A stretch of 64,000 nt of DNA from Schoenoplectus triqueter (Eukaryota; Streptophyta; Magnoliopsida; Poales; Cyperaceae), in the NCBI GenBank assembly GCA_964058805.1, contig CAXKVV010002170.1, positions 124,001 through 188,000 on the forward strand, written 5' to 3'. The notes beneath the pieces are model-generated. The model worked only from the letters and a program-made list of their open reading frames with translations. It had not been told where the DNA came from and made no database searches. The translations under genes and the position numbers were made by a program. Of this stretch, positions 46,526-57,700 are shown piece by piece. How positions within the stretch are numbered: position 1 is the first letter of the stretch; each line of letters opens with the position of its first letter.

Positions 46526-47030
46526 GATCTTGATATTTGAGTTGGTAAGGAGCCTTAACTCAATATCTCGTATCTTAAAAAATTATTCAAGTCTCTATAT
46601 GGATCATCGAGACTTTGAATTCCTAGATTTATGAATTGGCACAACGCTGCAGATTCATAGTCTAGAAGATCAGTAAAGACCAAGAAAGGGGTCAAATTCT
46701 GTCTTTCTGATTCATCGAATCTTGATGTTGAGCGGGCAGAGCGCTTGCATTCACATCTTGTATCTCAGAAGGTCCACCTTGATCTTGATATTTGAGTTGG
46801 TAAGGAGCCTTAACTCAATATCTCGTATCTCGGGAACCATTCAGTATCTCTATATGGATCATCGAGATATCTGAATGCCTAGGTCCATGAACTGGCATAG
46901 AGCTTCATGTTCATGATCTAGAAGATCAGTTAAAGACGATCAAAATCTTCTCCGTCTTTCTGATAACCAGTCCTTGATGCTGAGCTGGCATAGCGCTTCA
47001 AGCTTCACATCTTGCGTACTGATACTCATG
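46526..47030 (+). repeat. 255-bp tandem duplication near the LTR end
   Basis: GATCTTGATATTTGAGTTGG begins both copies, at 46526 and 46781. Later landmarks shared by both are TATGGATCATCGAGA, CTAGAAGATCAGT and CACATCTTG. The second half of each copy is more diverged, so the duplication is older than the satellite HOR copies. Confidence 0.85.
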
Positions 47031-47035
47031 TAGTC

Positions 47036-47122
47036 TGAGCTGCCATTAATCGAGGCTCATGGTCTGAGTTGCCATTAATCGAGACTCATGGTCTGAACTG
47101 CCATTAATTGAGGTTCACAATG
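47036..47122 (+). repeat. 29-bp tandem repeat, three units
   Basis: Units at 47036-47064, 47065-47093 and 47094-47122, each built on TGAGCTGCCATTAATCGAGG or a close variant followed by CTCATGGTC. The third unit is the most diverged. Confidence 0.9.
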
Positions 47123-47447
47123 TGTAGACTACCTTAAAAAGAGTTCATATCTTCTCCGCCCTCTCTCACAACGATCACTTAAAATTGCTTAACTATTCTG
47201 TTTATTTTTTCCTTTCGTAATCAGAGGTTCCTCGAATTCAAAGCCCAGGGTAATTAACAATGGGGGCTTGCGCCCATTGGAATCTTAAAGACCCCATAAT
47301 CTCTAAAACCTTTAAATGTGCATTCCAAATTCATATAAATATACCCCAATGCACACTTAGAGGGATCTCTGTGTCCTTCTTCCGCAATTCATAGCCCAGT
47401 TCCTTTTTCAGGGCGGTGAGAGGCGCGAAAAAGGGTCGCACAGGATC

Positions 47448-47466
47448 TGGCACGCCCGGTGGGACC
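47448..47466 (+). promoter_or_regulatory. Candidate primer-binding site of the second element
   Basis: TGGCACGCCCGGTGGGACC starts with the TGG required to pair with a tRNA CCA end and lies five bases after a CA dinucleotide that would end the LTR. I do not assign a tRNA. The following leader to 47599 is AT-rich and non-coding. Confidence 0.55.
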
Positions 47467-47599
47467 AAGATTCTCCTCTCATCTTTGAAAGGAAAAATAA
47501 ATAGAATAATTAAGTAAATTAAGTGGTTGCTTAAATAAAAAAATAATAATAATAAAATAAAATAATAAAGTTGAAGTTGTTGTTTGTTTTGTAGGTGAA

Positions 47600-50038
47600 A
47601 TGGCATATCTCAACAGCACCGAAACAACAACAATGGTGGCTTCTCGCACTATCACTCCTTCCCAAGGCGCTGAAGGGAAGTATTTCATTTTCTTCGGGAC
47701 TATCCCGCAAGAAGTCATCATCAACACTCCAACAGCGGTGGCTTCAACCATGGTGGCTCCCATCTCCGCAGCAGCCCCAACTGAAGAAGAAGATGAAGAA
47801 GTCTATTTTGCTCTAACTCAGAAGGGTATAGATAACAAAATCATGAACTCTCCTCCTGAACCTCAAAGGAGGAGGAGACGCCCAACCAAGAAGGCAATCT
47901 CTCCCAAAACTGGCTCTACATCCAAGGTTTTCCAGAAAATAACTCGGGAAGTACCTCAAGAACGCCTGGTGGCTAGGCCAAATATCCCTGTATCCAACTC
48001 TTTCTCCGTTCTAAGAGTTATAGCAGAGAGCCCTTCTAGAGGTCAGAAGTGTCAAGTTTGGGAAGTTTCATCACGAAAACCTCAACAAAATCAGAAGCAA
48101 CCAGTCTCAGCAGTAACCTTGAAAGAAAGAAGGAACCTGACAACTGGAAAGTTGAGATATCAGATCCCTGATCAAGCTCAGAATCGAGTATCAGTTAAAT
48201 CTAGGTTGAACTTTCCCTCTCAAGATCAAGTAAACCAGAATTGGCGCAGTCGAGCCTCTCAAGTCGTGAGACTCGTAAAAGGAAGAAATCAGAAAACCAC
48301 GCAAGAGTGGGTCCCTATAACTTTTAAGACTCAATATGAATCTCGATTAAAACCGGTGGCTGAAGAACGCACCTCTTATAGCGTGTTTAATAGGTTGGGT
48401 CCCAAGATTCAATCCGAAAATTTAACTATCTCGGTGAATAATCAAAGTCGAAAGAAAAGACGGGTCGTCAAATATGTGGGAGATCTAGAAAGACATTTCT
48501 CGGCCTATATGGTCACCGCAAGCTTCGAAGAAAATAAAGAATCTCAAGTCCACGCCAGTGTCAATGTTGTGACATCAGAAGACCCTCAAGATCCTGAAGA
48601 TCAATCTCCACAAAATCAGACAAATACGACAAATACTGGTAAGGGCAATGGTCGAAAAGGAAGACCAAGAAAAAATAAAGGGATCGATAGTAACAAATTT
48701 GGAGAAGAAGGGGACGAAGAAAACACTCCTTCCGACTCCGAAGATGGATGCGAAAATCATGGAACAACAAGCATCCCTCTTGACAACATAGAATTATTGA
48801 GAAATCATATAGAGATGCAGGATGAAGAGCTTGTGAAACAACGAGAACTTTTGATGGCTGTGTTAAAGCAAAATGAAGAACTAGCCAACACCATCAAGGC
48901 TTTGCAAGAGCACATGAATCTTAACACTGATACTAACAAAGTAAAGGGTTCTCATCAAATAAGTATCAATGTCGATTCTAAAAACCAGAAAGGAAGAGAT
49001 GGGTCAAATACCAATGCTGGTCCTAGCAACCCGAGAGTGACCTTTCATAGTCACGTAAATCCTGAACCTGAATACCAAGGGGTAACCAAGAAAGAAATAC
49101 AAGCAATGATTGCTCAACAGATGCAGATTGCAGGAGGTGGCTATGCACTTCCGCCTGTCCGAAACTGTGGACATCCATATCCTGCCACTTATGATCTCGA
49201 AGAATATCCAAAAGGGTATGTGATACCAAAATTCAGGGTCTTCTCAGGAGAAGGAAACAGAGACCTAAACCCAGAACAACACTTGGCACACTTCGTAGCC
49301 TCGTGTGGGAACACTGGCGGGAATGACGCACTGTTGCTGCGACAATTCTCTCAAAGTCTAGTTGGCACTGCTTTTCAATGGTATTATTCATTGGAGAATG
49401 AAAGTGTAAACACATGGGATGAAATGGCGAATGCGTTCAGGGCCAGATTCGCCATGATATCAGATAAAGTGAACATAGCCGATTTGGCAAATACAAAACC
49501 CAAAAAGGGTGAGTCCATGGTGGACTACATCAACAGATGGAGAAATCTCAGCATCAAATGTGACAGGACACTGACCGAAGATGAGGCGATCAACCTGATC
49601 CAGAAAAATATCGATGGATGGATGGGGATGCTCTTGGGTGTGACTAAAGTCAACACGTTCAAAGATTTGCTAAGAGCAGTGTCCAACATGGAAAACATGT
49701 CGTCTTCCAACATTCCAAGTTTTATGGGTGCTCGACCACCAAGAAGGACAGAAGCAAAGGTGGCTTTCACCAAGCTCAAGGATAAAATGGTTGCCAATAC
49801 AAATGTATCAGGTAACAACACAAATAACAGTAGCGAGAGAAATTCTAAGCCCGTTATAGGAGGGAGTTCTCAGTCTTTTGAAACTCTAAGACAAAAGAAA
49901 AGCAAGCCATATTCCTTTCGAAGAGATAAGGTGCTCACAATCTTTAAGGGAGCATTGAAAAATGGGTCCCGTTTTAATGTTTTGCGTGCCCGGACTCGAT
50001 TTCGGCGATACCGAGTGGGTCGGGTCTCGTTTTCTTAA
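47600..50038 (+). CDS. Gag polyprotein fragment, 3'-truncated (Tat/Ogre-like)
   Basis: An 812-codon ORF of which residues 1-788 belong to the element and 789-812 are read from satellite up to a TAA in the TTCTTAATTTGGG monomer. A long N-terminal extension of about 535 residues includes an Arg-rich patch (about 89-95), an AT-hook-like GRKGRPRKNKG (about 350-360) followed by an acidic run, and a probable coiled coil (about 396-437). The gag core spans about 537-700 (PKFRVFSGEG, then NPEQHLAHFVASCGN, FQWYYSLENES, DYINRWRNLS). Such cores form the capsid lattice of Ty3/gypsy elements. Nothing resembling protease or polymerase follows. The start is the first ATG of the open frame after the leader. 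No internal stop or frameshift is present despite the loss of the rest of the element. Confidence 0.82.
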   Translation: MAYLNSTETTTMVASRTITPSQGAEGKYFIFFGTIPQEVIINTPTAVASTMVAPISAAAPTEEEDEEVYFALTQKGIDNKIMNSPPEPQRRRRRPTKKAISPKTGSTSKVFQKITREVPQERLVARPNIPVSNSFSVLRVIAESPSRGQKCQVWEVSSRKPQQNQKQPVSAVTLKERRNLTTGKLRYQIPDQAQNRVSVKSRLNFPSQDQVNQNWRSRASQVVRLVKGRNQKTTQEWVPITFKTQYESRLKPVAEERTSYSVFNRLGPKIQSENLTISVNNQSRKKRRVVKYVGDLERHFSAYMVTASFEENKESQVHASVNVVTSEDPQDPEDQSPQNQTNTTNTGKGNGRKGRPRKNKGIDSNKFGEEGDEENTPSDSEDGCENHGTTSIPLDNIELLRNHIEMQDEELVKQRELLMAVLKQNEELANTIKALQEHMNLNTDTNKVKGSHQISINVDSKNQKGRDGSNTNAGPSNPRVTFHSHVNPEPEYQGVTKKEIQAMIAQQMQIAGGGYALPPVRNCGHPYPATYDLEEYPKGYVIPKFRVFSGEGNRDLNPEQHLAHFVASCGNTGGNDALLLRQFSQSLVGTAFQWYYSLENESVNTWDEMANAFRARFAMISDKVNIADLANTKPKKGESMVDYINRWRNLSIKCDRTLTEDEAINLIQKNIDGWMGMLLGVTKVNTFKDLLRAVSNMENMSSSNIPSFMGARPPRRTEAKVAFTKLKDKMVANTNVSGNNTNNSSERNSKPVIGGSSQSFETLRQKKSKPYSFRRDKVLTIFKGALKNGSRFNVLRARTRFRRYRVGRVSFS
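49964..49972 (+). repeat. Right copy of 9-bp duplication flanking the second insertion
   Basis: GGGTCCCGT, identical to 41022-41030. From here the satellite continues with TTTTAATGTTTTGCGTG, the module expected to follow the left flank when judged by the paralogous unit at 38530. Confidence 0.6.
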
Positions 50039-53000
50039 TTTGGGCGCTCGAACTTGTTTTCGGCGGAACCGAGGGCGTCGGGTCCCGTTTTCGCGTTTTG
50101 CGCGCCCGGACTCGGTTTCGACGGTACCGAGGGCGTCGGGAACTGTTTTCATGTTTTGCGCTCCCGGACTCGTTTTCGGCGGTACCGAGGGCGTCGGATG
50201 CCGTTTTCATGTTTTGCGCGCCCCGACTCATTTTCGGCGGTACCGATGGCGTCGCGACCCGTTTTCATGTTTTGCGCTCTCGGACTCGTTTTCGGCGGCG
50301 CCGAGGTTGTCGGGTCCCATTTTCATGTTTTGGGCGCCCAGACTCATTTTTGGAGGTACAGAGGGCGACGGGTCCCATTTTCATGTTTTGCACGCCCAGA
50401 CTCGTTTTCGCGGTACCGAGGGCGTCGGGTCCCGTTTTCATGTTTTGCATCCCCGGACTCGATTTCGAAGGTACCAAGTGCGTCGGGTCTCGTTTTCTTA
50501 ATTTGGGCGCTCGAACTCGTTTTCGGCGGTACCGAGGGTGTCGGGTCCCGTTTTCACGTTTTGCGCGCCCGGACTCGGTTTCGGTGGTACCGAGGGCGTC
50601 GGGACCCGTTTTCATGTTTTGCGCGCCGGACCCTGTTTCGGCGTTACCGAGGGCGTCGGGTCCCGTTTTCATGTTTTGCGCGCCCGGACTCGGTTTCGGC
50701 GGTACCGAGGGCGTCGGGACCCGTTTTCATGTTTTACACTCCCGGACTCGGTTTCGGCGGTACCGAGGGAGTCGTGTCACGTTTTCATGTTTTGCGCGCC
50801 CGGTCTCGGTTTCGGCGGTACCGAGGGCGTCGGGTCCGTTTTCATGTTTTGCGCTCCCGGACACGTTTTCGGCGGTACCGATGGCGTCGGGACCCGTTTT
50901 CATGTTTTGCGCTCCCGGACTCGTTTTCGGCGGTACCGAGGGCGTCAGGTCCCGTTTTCATGTTTTGGGCGTCAGGTCTCATTTTTGGAGGTACAGAGGG
51001 CGACGGGTCCCATTTTCATGTTTTGCGTGCCCGAACTCGATTTCGGCCGTACCGAGGGCGTCGGGTCCCGTTTTCATGTTTTGTGCTCCCCGACTCATAT
51101 TCGGTGGTACCGATGGCGTCGAGACCCGTTTTCATGTTTTGCGCTCTCGGACTCGTTTTCGGCGGAGCCGAGGCTGTCGGGTCTTGTTTTCATGTTTTGG
51201 GCGCCCGCACTCATTTTAGGAGGTACAGAGGTCGACGTGTCCCATTTTCATGTTTTGCGCGCCCTGACTCGTTTTCGCGGTACCGAGGGCGTCCGGTCCC
51301 GTTTTCATGTTTTGCGTGCCCGGACTCGATTTCGAAGGTACCAAGTGCGTCGTGTCTCATTTTCTTAATTTGGGCGATCGAACTCGTTTTCGGCGGTACC
51401 GAGGGCGTCGGGTCCCGTTTTCACGTTTTGCGCGCCCGGACTCGGTTTCGGCGGTACCGAGGGCGTCGGGACCCGTTTTCATGTTTTGCGCGCCCGGACC
51501 CTGTTTCGGCGTTACCGAGGGCGTCGGGTCCCGTTTTCATGTTTTGCGCTCCCCGACTCATTTTCGACGGTACCGATGGCGTCGACACCCATTTTCATGT
51601 TTTGCGCTCTCGGACTCGTTTTCGGCTGCGCCGAGGGCGTCCGGTCTCATTTTCATGTTTTGCGCGCCCGGACTCGGTTTCGGCGGTACCGAGGACGTCG
51701 GGACCCGTTTTCATGTTTTACGCTCCCGGACTCGGTTTCGGCGGTACCGAGGGAGTCGTGTCCCGTTTTCATGTTTTGCGCGCCCGGACTCGGTTTCAGC
51801 GGTACCGAGGGCGTCGGGTCCGTTTTCATGTTTTGCGCTCCCGGACTCGTTTTCGGTGGTACCGAGGGCGTCGGATCCCGTTTTCATGTTTTGCGCTCCC
51901 GGACTCGTTTTCGGCGGTACCGATGGCGTCGGGACCCGTTTTCATGTTTTGCGCTCCCGGACTCGTTTTCGGCGGTACCGAGGGCGGCCGGTCCCGTTTT
52001 CATGTTTTGCGCTCCCCGACTCATTTTCGACGGTACCGATGGCGTCGGGTCCCGTTTTCTTGTTTTGCGCTCCCAGACTCGTTTTCGGCGGTACCGAGGG
52101 CGTCGGGTCCCGTTTTCATGTTTTGGGCGCCCAGACTCATTTTTGGAGGTACAGAGGGCGACGGGTCCCATTTTCATGTTTTGCGCGCCCGGACTCGTTT
52201 TCGGCGATACCGAGTGCGTCGGGTCTCGTTTGCTTAATTTTGGCTCTCGAACTCGTTTTCGGCGGAACCGAGGCCGTCGGGTCCCGTTTTCACGTTTTGC
52301 GCGCTCGGACTCGTTTTCGGCGGTACCGAGGGCGTCGGGACCCGTTTTAATGTTTTACGCGCCCGGACTCGGTATCGGCGGTACCGAGGGCGTCGGGACC
52401 CGTTTTCATGTTTTACGCGCCCGGACTCGGTTTCGGCGGTACCGAGGGCGTCGGGACCCGTTTTCATGTTTTACGCGCCCGAACTCGGTTTCGGCGGTAA
52501 CGAGGGAGTTGTGTCCCGTTTTCATGTTTTGCGCGCCCGGACACGGTTTCGGCGGTACCGAGGGCGTCGGGTCCGTTTTCATGTTTTGCGCTCCCGGACT
52601 CGTTTTCGGCGGTACCGAGGGCGTCGGATCCGGTTTTCATATTTTGCGCTCCCGGATTCGTTTTCGGCGGTACCGAGGGCGTCGGGTCCCGTTTTCATGT
52701 TGTGCGCTCCCGGACTCGTTTTCGGCGGTACCGATGGCGTCGGTACCCGTTTTCATGTTTTGCGCTCCCGGACTCGGTTTCGGCGGCGCCGAGGGCGTCG
52801 GGTCGCGTTTTCATGTTTTGCGCGCCCGGACTCGGTTTCGGCGGTAACGAGGGCGTCGGGACCTGTTTTCATGTTTTGCGCTCTCGGACTCGGTTTCAGC
52901 AGTACCGAGGGCATCGGGTCCCGTTTTCATGTTTTGCGCTCCCGGACACATTTTCGGCGATACCGAGGGAGTCCGTCCCCGTTTACATGTTTTGCGCTCT

Positions 53001-54049
53001 CGGACTGGGTTTTGGCGGTACCGACGGCGTCGGGTCTCGTTTTCATGTTTTGCGCTCCCGGAATCGTTTTCGGCGGTACCGAGGGCGTCGGGTCCCGTTT
53101 TCATGTTTTGCGCTCCCGGACTCGGTTTCGCCGGTACCGAGGGCGTCGGGACCCTTTTTCATGTTTTGCGCGCCCGGACCCGGTTTCGGTGGTACCGAGG
53201 GAGTCTTGTCCCATTTTCATGTTTTGCGCGCCCGGACTCGGTTTCGGCCGTACCGAGGACGTCGGGTCCCGTTTTCATGTTTTGCGCTCCCGGACTTGTT
53301 TTCGGCGGTACCGAGGGCGTCGGGACCCGTTTTCATGCTTTGCGCTCCCGGACTTGTTTTCGGCGGTACCGAGGGCGTCGGGTCCCGTTTTCATGTTTTG
53401 TGCTCCCTGACACGTTTTCGGCGGTACCGATGGCGTCGACCCGTTTTAATGTTTTGCGCTCGCGGACTCGTTTTCGACGGCGCCGAGGGCGTCGGGTCTC
53501 GTTTTCATGTTTTGCGCGCCCGGACTCGGTTTCGCCGGTACCGAGGGCGTCGGGACCCTTTTTCATGTTTTGCGCGCCCGGACCCGGTTTCGGTGGTACC
53601 GAGGGAGTCTTGTCCCATTTTCATGTTTTGCGCGCCCGGACTCTGTTTCGGCGGTACCGAGGGCGTCGGGTCCCGTTTTCATGTTTTGCGCTCCCGGACT
53701 CGTTTTGGGTGGTACCGAGGGCGTCGGGTCCCGTTTTCATGTTTTGCGCTCCCTGACTCGTTTTCGGCGGTACCGATGGCGTCGGGACCCGTTTTCATGT
53801 TGTGCGCTCTCATACTCGATTTCGGCGGTACCAAGGGCGTTAGGTCCCGTTTTCATGTTTTGCGCGCCCGAACTCGGTTTCGGCGGTACTGAGGGCGTAG
53901 GGTCCGTTTTCATGTTTTGCGCTCCCGGACTCGTTTTCGGCGGTACCGAGGGCGTCGGGTCCCGTTTTCATGTTTTGCGCTCCCCGACTCATTTTCGGCG
54001 GTACCGATGGCGTCGGGACCCGTTTTCATGTTTTGCGCACTCGGACTCG

Positions 54050-54740
54050 TTTTCGGCGGCGCCGAGGCTGTCGGGTCCTGTTTTGCATGTTTTGGGCGCC
54101 CGGACTCATTTTTGGAGGTATAGAGGGCGACGAGCCCCATTTTCATGTTTTGCGCGCCCGGACTCGTTTTCGGCGGTACCGAGGGCGTCGTGTCCTGTTT
54201 TCATGTTTTGCGTGCCCGGACTTGATTTCGAAGGTACCGAGTGCATCGTGTCTCGTTTTCTTAATTTGGGCGCTCGGACTCATTTTCGGCGGTACCGAGG
54301 GCGTCGGGTCCCGTTTTCACGTTTTGCGCGCCCGGACTCGGTTTCGGCGGTACCGAGGGCGTCGGGACCCGTTTTCATGTTTTGCGCGACCGGACTCGTT
54401 TTCGGCGGCGCCGAGGCTGTCGGGTCCTGTTTTCATGTTTTGGGCGCCCGGACTCATTTTTGGAGGTAGAGAGGGCGACGAGTCCCATTTTCATGTTTTG
54501 CGCGCCCGGACTCGTTTTCGGCGGTACCGAGGGCGTCGTGTCCTGTTTTCATGTTTTGCGTGCCCGGACTTGATTTCGAAGGTACCGAGTGCATCGTGTC
54601 TCGTTTTATTAATTTGGGCGCTCGGACTCATTTTCGGCGGTACCGAGGGCGTCGGGTCCCGTTTTCACGTTTTGCGCGCCCGAACTCGGTTTCGGCGGTA
54701 CCGAGGGCGTCGGGACCCGTTTTCATGTTTTGCGCGACCG
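54050..54740 (+). repeat. 348-bp tandem duplication of six monomers
   Basis: The GGGCGCCCGGACTCATTTTT monomer and its five followers repeat at an offset of 348 bp (GACTCA at 54103 and 54451). Both copies include GGGCGACGAG, the GATTTCGAAGGTACCGAG monomer and a TTAATTTGGGCGCTCGG monomer (TTCTTAATT in the first, TTATTAATT in the second). Confidence 0.8.
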
Positions 54741-57700
54741 GGCCCTGTTTCGGCGGTACCGAGGGAGTCGGGACCCGTTTTCATGTTTTACGCGCCCGGA
54801 CTCGGTTTCGCTGGTACCGAGGGCGTCGGGTCCCGTTTTCATGTTTTGCGCTCCCTGACTCGTTTTCGGCGGTACAGACGGCGTCGGGACCCGTTTTGAT
54901 GTTTTGCGCTCTCAGACTCGATTTCGATAGTACCGAGGGTGTCCGGTCCCATTTTCATGTTTTGCGCGCCCGAACTCGGTTTCGGCGGTATCGAGGGTGT
55001 CGGGTCCCGTTTTCATGTTTTGCGCTCCCGGACTCGGTTTCGGCCGTACCGAGGGCGTCGGGTCCTGTTTTCATGTTTTGCGCTCCCGGACTCGTTTTCG
55101 GCGGTACCGAGGGCGTCGGGTCCCGTTTTGATGTTGTGCGCTCCCTGACTCGTTTTCGGCGGTACCGATGGCGTCGTTACCCGTTTTCATGTTTTGAGCT
55201 CTCGGACTCGGTTTCGGCAGTACCGAGGGCGTCGGGTCCTGTTTTCATGTTTTGCGCTCCCGGAATCGTTTTCGGCGGTACCGAGGGCGTCGGGTCCCGT
55301 TTTGCATGTTTTGCGCTCCCGGACTCGGTTTCGGCCGTACCGAGGGCGTCGAGTCCCGTTTTCATGTTTTGCGCTCCCGGACTCGTTTTCGGCGGTACCG
55401 AGGGCGTCGGGTCCCGTTTTGATGTTGTGCGCTCCCGGACTCGTTTTCGGCAGTACCGAGGGCGTCGTTACCCGTTTTCATGTTTTGCGCTCTCGGACAC
55501 GGTTTCGGCAGCACCGAGGGCGTCGGGTCCCGTTTTCATGTTTTGGGCGCCCGGACCCTGTTTCGGCCGTACCGAGGGCGTCGGGTCCCGTTTTCATGTT
55601 TTTCGCTCCCGGACTCGGTTTCGGCCGTACCGTGGGCGTCGGGTCCTGTTTTCATGTTTTGCGCTCCCGGACTCGTTTTCGGCGGTACCGAGGGCGTCGG
55701 GTCCCGTTTTGATGTTGTGCGCTCCCGGACTCGTTTTCGGCGGTACCGATGGCGTCGTTGCCCGTTTTCATGTTTTGCGCTCTCGGACTCGGTTTCGGCA
55801 GTACCGAGGGCGTCGGGTCCCGTTTTCATGTTTTGCGCTCCCGGAATCGTTTTCGGCGGTACCGAGGGCGTCGGGTCCCGTTTTGCATGTTTTGCGCTCC
55901 CGGACTCGGTTTCGGCCGTACCGAGGGCGTCGGGTCCCGTTTTCATGTTTTGCTCTCCCGGACTCGTTTTCGGCGGTAACGAGGGCGTCGGGACCTGTTT
56001 TCATGTTTTGCGCTCTCGGACTCGGTTTCGGCGGTACCGAGGGAGTCGGTACCCGTTTTCATGTTTTGCGCTCTCGGACTCGGTTTCGGCGGTACCGAGG
56101 GCGTCGGGTCCCGTTTTCATGTTTTGCGCTCCCGGACACATTTTCGGCGGTACCGAGGGAGTCAGGTCCCGTTTTCATGTTTTGCGCTCTCGGACTGGGT
56201 TTCGGCGGTACCGACGGCGTCGGGTCCCGTTTTCATGTTTTGCGCTCCCGGAATCGTTTTCGTGGGTACCGAGGGCGTCGGGTCCCGTTTTCATGTTTTG
56301 CGCTCCCGGACTCGGTTTCGGCCGTACCGAGGACGTCGGGTCCCGTTTTCATGTTTTGCGCTCCCGGACTTGTTTTCGGCGGTACCGAGGGCGTCGAGAC
56401 CCGTTTTCATGTTTTGCGCTCGCAAACTCGTTTTCGACGGCGCCGAGGGTGTCGGGTCTCGTTTTCATGTTTTGCGCGCCCGGACTCGGTTTCGCCGGTA
56501 CCGAGGGCGTCTGGACCCGTTTTCATGTTTTGCGTGCCCGGACCCGGTTTCGGTGGTACCGAGGGAGTCGTTTCCCGTTTTCATGTTTTGCGCGCCCGGA
56601 CTCGGTTTCGGCGGTACCGAGCGCGTCGGGTCCCGTTTTCAAGTTTTGCGCTCCCGGACTCGTTTTGGGTGGTACCGAGGGCGTCGGGTCCCGTTTTCAT
56701 GTTTTGCGCTCCCTGACTCGTTTTCGGCGGTACCGATGGCGTCGGGACCCGTTTTCATGTTGTGCGCTCTCATACTCGATTTCGGCGGTACCGAGGGCGT
56801 CAGGTCCCATTGTCATGTTTTGCGCGCCCGAACTCGGTTTCGGCGGTACCGAGGGAGTCGTGTCCCGTTTTCGTGTTTTGCGCGCCCGGACTCGGTTTCG
56901 GCGGTACTGAGGGCGTAGGGTCCGTTTTCATGTTTTGCGCTCCCGGACTCGTTTTCGGCGGTACCGAGGGCGTCGGGTCCCGTTTTCATGTTTTGCGCTC
57001 CCCGACTCATTTTCGGCGGTACCGATGGCGTCGGGACCCGTTTTCATGTTTTGCTCGACCGGACTCGTTTTCGGCGGCGCCGAGGCTGTCGGGTCCTGTT
57101 TTCATGTTTTGGGCGCGCCCGGACTCATTTTTGGAGGTACAGAGGTCGACGAGTCCCATTTTCATGTTTTGCGCGCCCGGACTCGTTTTCGGCGGTACCG
57201 AGGGCGTCGTGTCCTGTTTTCATGTTTTGCGTGCCCGGACTCGATTTCGAAGGTACCGAGTGCGTCGGGTCTCGTTTTCTTAATTTGGGCGCTCGAACTC
57301 ATTTTCGGCGGTACCGTGGGCGTCGGGTCCCGTTTTCACGTTTTGCGCGCCCGGACTCGGTTTCGGCGGTACCGAGGGCGTCGGGACTCGTTTTCATGTT
57401 TTTGCGCGCCCGGACCCTGTTTCGGCGGTACCGAGGGAGTCGGGACCCGTTTTCATGTTTTACGCGCCCGGACTCGGTTTCGGCGGTACCGAGGGCGTCG
57501 GGTCCCGTTTTCTTGTTTTGCGCTCCCTGACTCGTTTTCGGCGGTACTGACGGCGTCGGGACCCGTTTTCATGTTTTGCGCTCTCGGACTCGATTTCGAC
57601 GGTACCGAGGGCGTCCGGTCCCGTTTTCATGTTTTGCGCGTCCGAACTCTGTTTCGGCGGTACCGAGGGCGTCGGGTCCCGTTTTCATGTTTTGCGCTCC

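Larger units (their letters stand above)
41031..47442 (+). repeat. Putative 5' LTR, about 6.4 kb
   Basis: Starts TGTTGACC and ends CGCACA five bases before a primer-site-like sequence, giving TGT...ACA ends. It holds a TATA box near 42500, simple repeats and several short tandem duplications, with no ORF longer than about 105 codons that looks real. Because no 3' LTR is present the boundaries cannot be confirmed by comparison. Ogre-type LTRs are known to reach 5-6 kb, so the size is unusual but not impossible; nested insertions could also lengthen it. Confidence 0.6.
41031..49963 (+). mobile_element. 3'-truncated Tat/Ogre-like Ty3/gypsy element
   Basis: AT-rich DNA bounded abruptly by satellite on both sides. 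It begins TGTTGACC, a plausible LTR start, and runs through a long non-coding stretch ending in ACA at 47442. Then follow a likely primer site (47448), a leader of about 157 bp to the start codon and a gag ORF. The gag reading frame passes into satellite at 49964. No protease, reverse transcriptase, integrase or second LTR is present. The gag core resembles those of plant Tat/Ogre-type elements, and a multi-kilobase LTR also fits that group. Lineage is inferred. Confidence 0.85.

Noticed and set aside
41031..49963. Complete second LTR retrotransposon
   Set aside because: No protease, RT, RNase H, integrase or 3' LTR found; gag passes straight into satellite.
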